DNA from: a virus
IMG/VR virus record: IMGVR_UViG_3300022208_000020
Location: 1 to 32,589 of that record
Reading direction: 5' to 3' (one strand)
DNA length: 32,589 nt
Under the pieces are notes generated by a model, which did not search any database, was not told the DNA's origin, and was given only the letters and a program-made list of their open reading frames with translations. A program made the position numbers and the translations under genes. Positions 30,387 to 32,589 of this stretch are shown here, piece by piece (the first letter of the stretch is position 1; every line of letters begins with the position of its first letter).

Positions 30387-30691
30387 ACGTAAACTCCCTT
30401 ATGGGACACCGGCTCGGTGAGTTGCCGGGACACCGTGGACCCCACGGCTGGGGCGGGCGCTTGGAAAACCGTCGCCCGCGCACGGGACACCCCGAAACCC
30501 CGGGGCAAAGGGGACCCGCAAGGTCCGCCGCGCCGTCGCGCGGCCCTGCGGTGGAAAAGGCGGGCGCAAACAAAAAGACCATGCAGAGGGTGTAGGCCCC
30601 CTACATGGCCTTTGGTTGTCTGCCTTGCGTCGCGAACCGATCCGTCGATCCGTTCAGCGAACCCGCATCTTCGTTCAATTGTCGAAAGAGC
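30387..30691. other. Leader region upstream of the scaffold gene
   Basis: No supported gene in this 305-base gap. It contains the terminator at 30572-30613, very GC-rich pairing stretches, and three copies of GGGACACC (30403-30410, 30427-30434, 30484-30491), the sense of which is unclear. A promoter for scaffold and capsid would be expected at about 30400-30560, but no sigma70-type consensus is seen. Confidence 0.5.
30572..30613 (-). terminator. Strong rho-independent terminator in the head operon
   Basis: A 17-bp stem (30574-30590 with 30597-30613, a few G-U pairs) and a 6-base loop (30591-30596). On the minus strand it continues into TTTTTG (U-run complementary to 30572-30576). It separates the portal/small-protein genes from scaffold and capsid, implying independent control of the two. 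Confidence 0.75.
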
Positions 30692-31090
30692 TTAGGCGGC
30701 CGGATTCGGCGCGCCCACCTTGCTTCGGATTCGCAAGTCGCTGAGTCGGTACATCGTCTCCGGCTCGACGTTCTGATTGCCCATCGCCAGTTTCTCCAGG
30801 CGCTCCAGCTCCCGCCCTTCGGCCGCCGTCAGCGGCGTCTGGAGGTACTCGGCCCGGATCTCCCGCTCGGCGGTCTTCGTGGCCGTGGCGGCCTCCTTCG
30901 CCGCATCCTGAGCCTCCATGTTCGCCACCGCGTCGCGGCGGGACTGGGCGGCCTGCCGCTTCTGCTGTTGGTCGAGGTCGTTCGCCCTCGCCGCCTGCTC
31001 GGCGGGAATGTCACGCCCGCTCGGGTCGGTGTCCTGGGGCGGCGCGTGCTCTTCGAGTTCGGGCGCCATGCGTACTTTCTTGTCAGCCAT
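30692..31090 (-). CDS. Coiled-coil head-associated protein (132 aa)
   Basis: A 132-residue, highly charged protein (MADKKVRMAPELEEHAPPQD) with a long Ala/Glu/Arg coiled coil (about 30-100: QQQKRQAAQSRRDAVANMEA, then KEAATATKTAEREIRAEYLQ). It has no cysteines or membrane segments. The start overlaps the previous stop by eight bases. It ends just before the terminator and may be a minor head or scaffold-associated protein; no family is recognised. Confidence 0.6.
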   Translation of the reverse strand: MADKKVRMAPELEEHAPPQDTDPSGRDIPAEQAARANDLDQQQKRQAAQSRRDAVANMEAQDAAKEAATATKTAEREIRAEYLQTPLTAAEGRELERLEKLAMGNQNVEPETMYRLSDLRIRSKVGAPNPAA

Positions 31091-31310
31091 CGTCGTTCTC
31101 CTTCTGCTCTTCGTCGAGCCAGCTCAAGTCGCGCGGCTCGCGGTCCAATTTGGCGATGCACTCGTCCGCCAGTCGTTTCGCCGAAGCGCGGTCCGTGCCG
31201 GCCCCGCGCGAGGAAACGTGGAACTCGGGCTCGAAGCCCACGTTGCTCATCCTCTCGATGAAGTCGCTCGTATACGGACTCGTGGGATGCGTGATCGCCG
31301 TCAGTGCCAT
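31083..31310 (-). CDS. Small hypothetical protein (75 aa)
   Basis: A 75-residue protein, MALTAITHPTSPYTSDFIER, with a short alpha/beta layout (GFEPEFHVSSRGAG) and an acidic tail (WLDEEQKENDDG). The ATG at 31310 follows GAAAGGC, two bases after the previous stop, and the stop overlaps the coiled-coil gene. An upstream in-frame ATG at 31352 is rejected because it overlaps the neighbour without a ribosome binding site. Function unknown. Confidence 0.55.
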   Translation of the reverse strand: MALTAITHPTSPYTSDFIERMSNVGFEPEFHVSSRGAGTDRASAKRLADECIAKLDREPRDLSWLDEEQKENDDG

Positions 31311-31311
31311 G

Positions 31312-31494
31312 TCACTTGCCTTTCTTCCCGGACCCGTGCCTCTTGGCCACATGCGCGTTGGCGATTCGGATGGCCTTGCCCTCGTCGCCGCTATCCTTCA
31401 GGACCCCGTTCGCGATGGACGCCCACTCCTCTTGGAGTTCGGACGTATCCGCCTTGCTTGTGTGTCGTTTCGCGTCACTCGGTGCCCAGGGCAT
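31312..31494 (-). CDS. Small basic phage protein with MPW...AxRxANA pattern (60 aa)
   Basis: A 60-residue protein of a frequent, uncharacterised phage type: MPWAPSDAKRHTSKADTSEL, then a helix with QEEWASIANGVLKDSGDEGK and the ending AIRIANAHVAKRHG with a basic tail. It is helical and basic at the C-terminus. The ATG at 31494 follows AAGGTG, four bases after the preceding stop. Similar proteins often sit near head genes; their role is unknown. Confidence 0.65.
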   Translation of the reverse strand: MPWAPSDAKRHTSKADTSELQEEWASIANGVLKDSGDEGKAIRIANAHVAKRHGSGKKGK

Positions 31495-31497
31495 AGC

Positions 31498-31731
31498 TCA
31501 CCTTGGATAGCAACTGGTTCCGCCGTCAAGAGCTTGGATCGCCTTGCCCAGTCGCATCCTCGCATCTTCCAGGTGGCGATAGGCCAGGATGATGTTCGGG
31601 ACGGCTTCGTCCGGGAAGACTTGCCCCTCGCAACTCTTGCGCAGGGCGTCGATCTGCTCTTTGCACTGCTCGATCGCCGTGCGTCCGGCAAAGCACTTCT
31701 CTTTCAGTTCTGCACTCTCTGTCAGTTCCAT
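31498..31731 (-). CDS. Acb2-like helical hairpin protein, candidate anti-CBASS (77 aa)
   Basis: A 77-residue, all-helical protein: MELTESAELKEKCFAGRTAI, a long first helix (IEQCKEQIDALRKSC), a turn, then VPNIILAYRHLEDARMRLGK and AIQALDGG. The second helix matches my memory of the Acb2/Tad1 helical-hairpin family (LE-A-M pattern). Acb2 proteins sequester cyclic-nucleotide signals and block CBASS and Thoeris-type defence, and are often encoded among phage head genes. The start overlaps the portal stop by one base (TAATG). The assignment rests on pattern memory and needs a profile search; otherwise it is a small head-cluster protein. Confidence 0.5.
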   Translation of the reverse strand: MELTESAELKEKCFAGRTAIEQCKEQIDALRKSCEGQVFPDEAVPNIILAYRHLEDARMRLGKAIQALDGGTSCYPR

Positions 31732-32589
31732 TATGCGTACCCCCTTGCGGCCAGAATCTCGTCCTTGTGCGGCAGGTCGGTGGCCTCCAGGATGACCTTT
31801 TCCGGCAGCGGCTGGTATTTGCTGGCGAGGAGGATTTCGTTGACCTCCATCAGCTCCATCAGCTCCCGCGTCCGACTGGTGAGCGACTCGGGGCTCAGGG
31901 CCACGCGGCAGTTGTAGCGCCCGCGTCGCGGGTCGCGCAGAGCGTCGATCAGGGCTTGAATGGCCATCGGCCTCGCGTGCTGGTCGATCTGCTGGATCAG
32001 GCGCTGATACGTCGCCATGTGCCGGTCGAATTGGTCTTTGATGGGCGCGAGTTGCCCCGGCCGCAGGCCCATCACCGCCAGCATGTTCGGGGGTTGGGGC
32101 GGCGGCGGCAGGACGATCCCGAGCGCGGTCGCGACCGCCTCTCGGCATTCCTGGAGCAGCTTCGGGTCGATCAGGGCCTTCTCCTCGATGATCTCTTTGA
32201 TTTCGGAGTCGGAATAGACTGGATTCGCCCGGATCACCGCGGCGGCGAGCTTGCCGAAGATGGCGAGGGAGTAGTCGAAGTTCGCCATGACGGGCGAGAC
32301 CCCGGTCAGCGCCGCCTGCTGCTTCGCCAGGATCGCTCGACCGCTCATCTGCTGCGCCTCGTGCTGAGGGCTCTCGGTCCGGATGTTGGAAACCTCCCGG
32401 ATCTCTTCGCGGCCGAGCTGGGTCAGATGCTCCAATTGCGGCATGGGGGCCGGCTCGATCTTCTCGACGTAGCCACCGAAGAGGCTCTTGTCGATCACGA
32501 TGCCGTCCTCGCCGGCGTGGTCTTCGAGCCAGCGTTTCTTGTTGCCGGCGTCCTTGCCGATCAGCCAGCCGCTGTTCGGCTGGTTCTTC
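31731..32589 (-). CDS. Portal protein, P22-like, C-terminal part (N-terminus beyond window)
   Basis: Partial gene: the frame is open from the right edge to the stop at 31731 (286 codons seen). Features of P22-type portal C-terminal regions are present: a segment on antigen-like and tunnel-loop sequence (NIRTESPQHEAQQMSGRAIL, where the SGxAI pattern is typical), a helix (KQQAALTGVSPVMANFDYSL) and a long C-terminal helical barrel region with Pro run (VLPPPPQPPNMLAV) and LSPESLTSRTRELMELMEVN. It is followed by the Acb2-like gene at a 1-base overlap. Upstream should lie terminase genes. Confidence 0.7.
   Translation of the reverse strand, partial: KNQPNSGWLIGKDAGNKKRWLEDHAGEDGIVIDKSLFGGYVEKIEPAPMPQLEHLTQLGREEIREVSNIRTESPQHEAQQMSGRAILAKQQAALTGVSPVMANFDYSLAIFGKLAAAVIRANPVYSDSEIKEIIEEKALIDPKLLQECREAVATALGIVLPPPPQPPNMLAVMGLRPGQLAPIKDQFDRHMATYQRLIQQIDQHARPMAIQALIDALRDPRRGRYNCRVALSPESLTSRTRELMELMEVNEILLASKYQPLPEKVILEATDLPHKDEILAARGYA

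Noticed and set aside
30373-30582. Small minus-strand frame in the scaffold leader
   Set aside because: It overlaps the scaffold start, has no ribosome binding site, and its start lies in the terminator tail; Pro/Gly/Arg-rich composition suggests chance.
1-32589. CRISPR arrays, insertion sequences, rRNA genes
   Set aside because: No regularly spaced repeats, transposase motifs or rRNA-like sequence were seen on either strand.

Overview
The window reads as part of a temperate, podovirus-like phage genome (or a circular or unintegrated prophage form) from a GC-rich, probably Gram-negative bacterial host. The evidence for a phage is a head/tail gene set (portal end, scaffold, DUF4043/N4-gp56-like capsid protein, gp4-like adaptor, gp10-like tail protein, ejection proteins), a RecT/YqaJ-type recombination set, and a tyrosine integrase whose 3' end runs into a tRNA-Val-like attachment site. 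The Gram-negative guess rests on two lipoproteins and a run of Sec-type signal peptides. No gene pins down the host phylum. Nearly all genes lie on the minus strand.

Layout, left to right. 1-7360 is a leftward operon for DNA recombination and metabolism. In transcription order it holds a possibly frameshifted small gene, an SbcC/RecF-like ATPase, three small zinc-binding or unknown proteins, a YqaJ-type exonuclease, a RecT annealase with C-terminal zinc ribbons, a SEC-C protein, a small basic protein, a TOPRIM protein, an excisionase-like HTH protein, a lipoprotein and two small unknowns. 7454-8746 holds the integrase, its terminator and the attP-like tRNA-Val(TAC) 3' fragment. 9109-10625 is a control region: a Cys-rich protein, two divergent ribbon-helix-helix-like proteins around a 203-bp intergenic space with a perfect operator-like palindrome, and a pair of face-to-face promoters sharing their -10 region. 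10708-11473 is a small rightward cassette (two mini membrane proteins and a CC0125/CC1285-type lipoprotein), probably a lysogenic-conversion cassette ('moron').

11450-32589 is the leftward late operon. Transcription runs from the portal (cut by the right edge) through an Acb2-like candidate anti-CBASS protein, small head-associated proteins, a 17-bp-stem terminator, scaffold, capsid and six consecutive proteins with signal peptides or N-terminal anchors. It continues through the adaptor, a tail protein, three ejection-type proteins (one of 1996 residues) and a holin-like protein. Most junctions are ATGA overlaps or gaps of a few bases, so expression is strongly coupled.

The phage would enter the lysogenic state by integrating at a tRNA-Val gene, with the divergent regulators acting as the likely switch. 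The left operon would supply recombination functions. The most unusual feature is the block of exported proteins (21439-28169) inside the virion gene cluster. Terminase, endolysin and replication initiator genes are not visible here.
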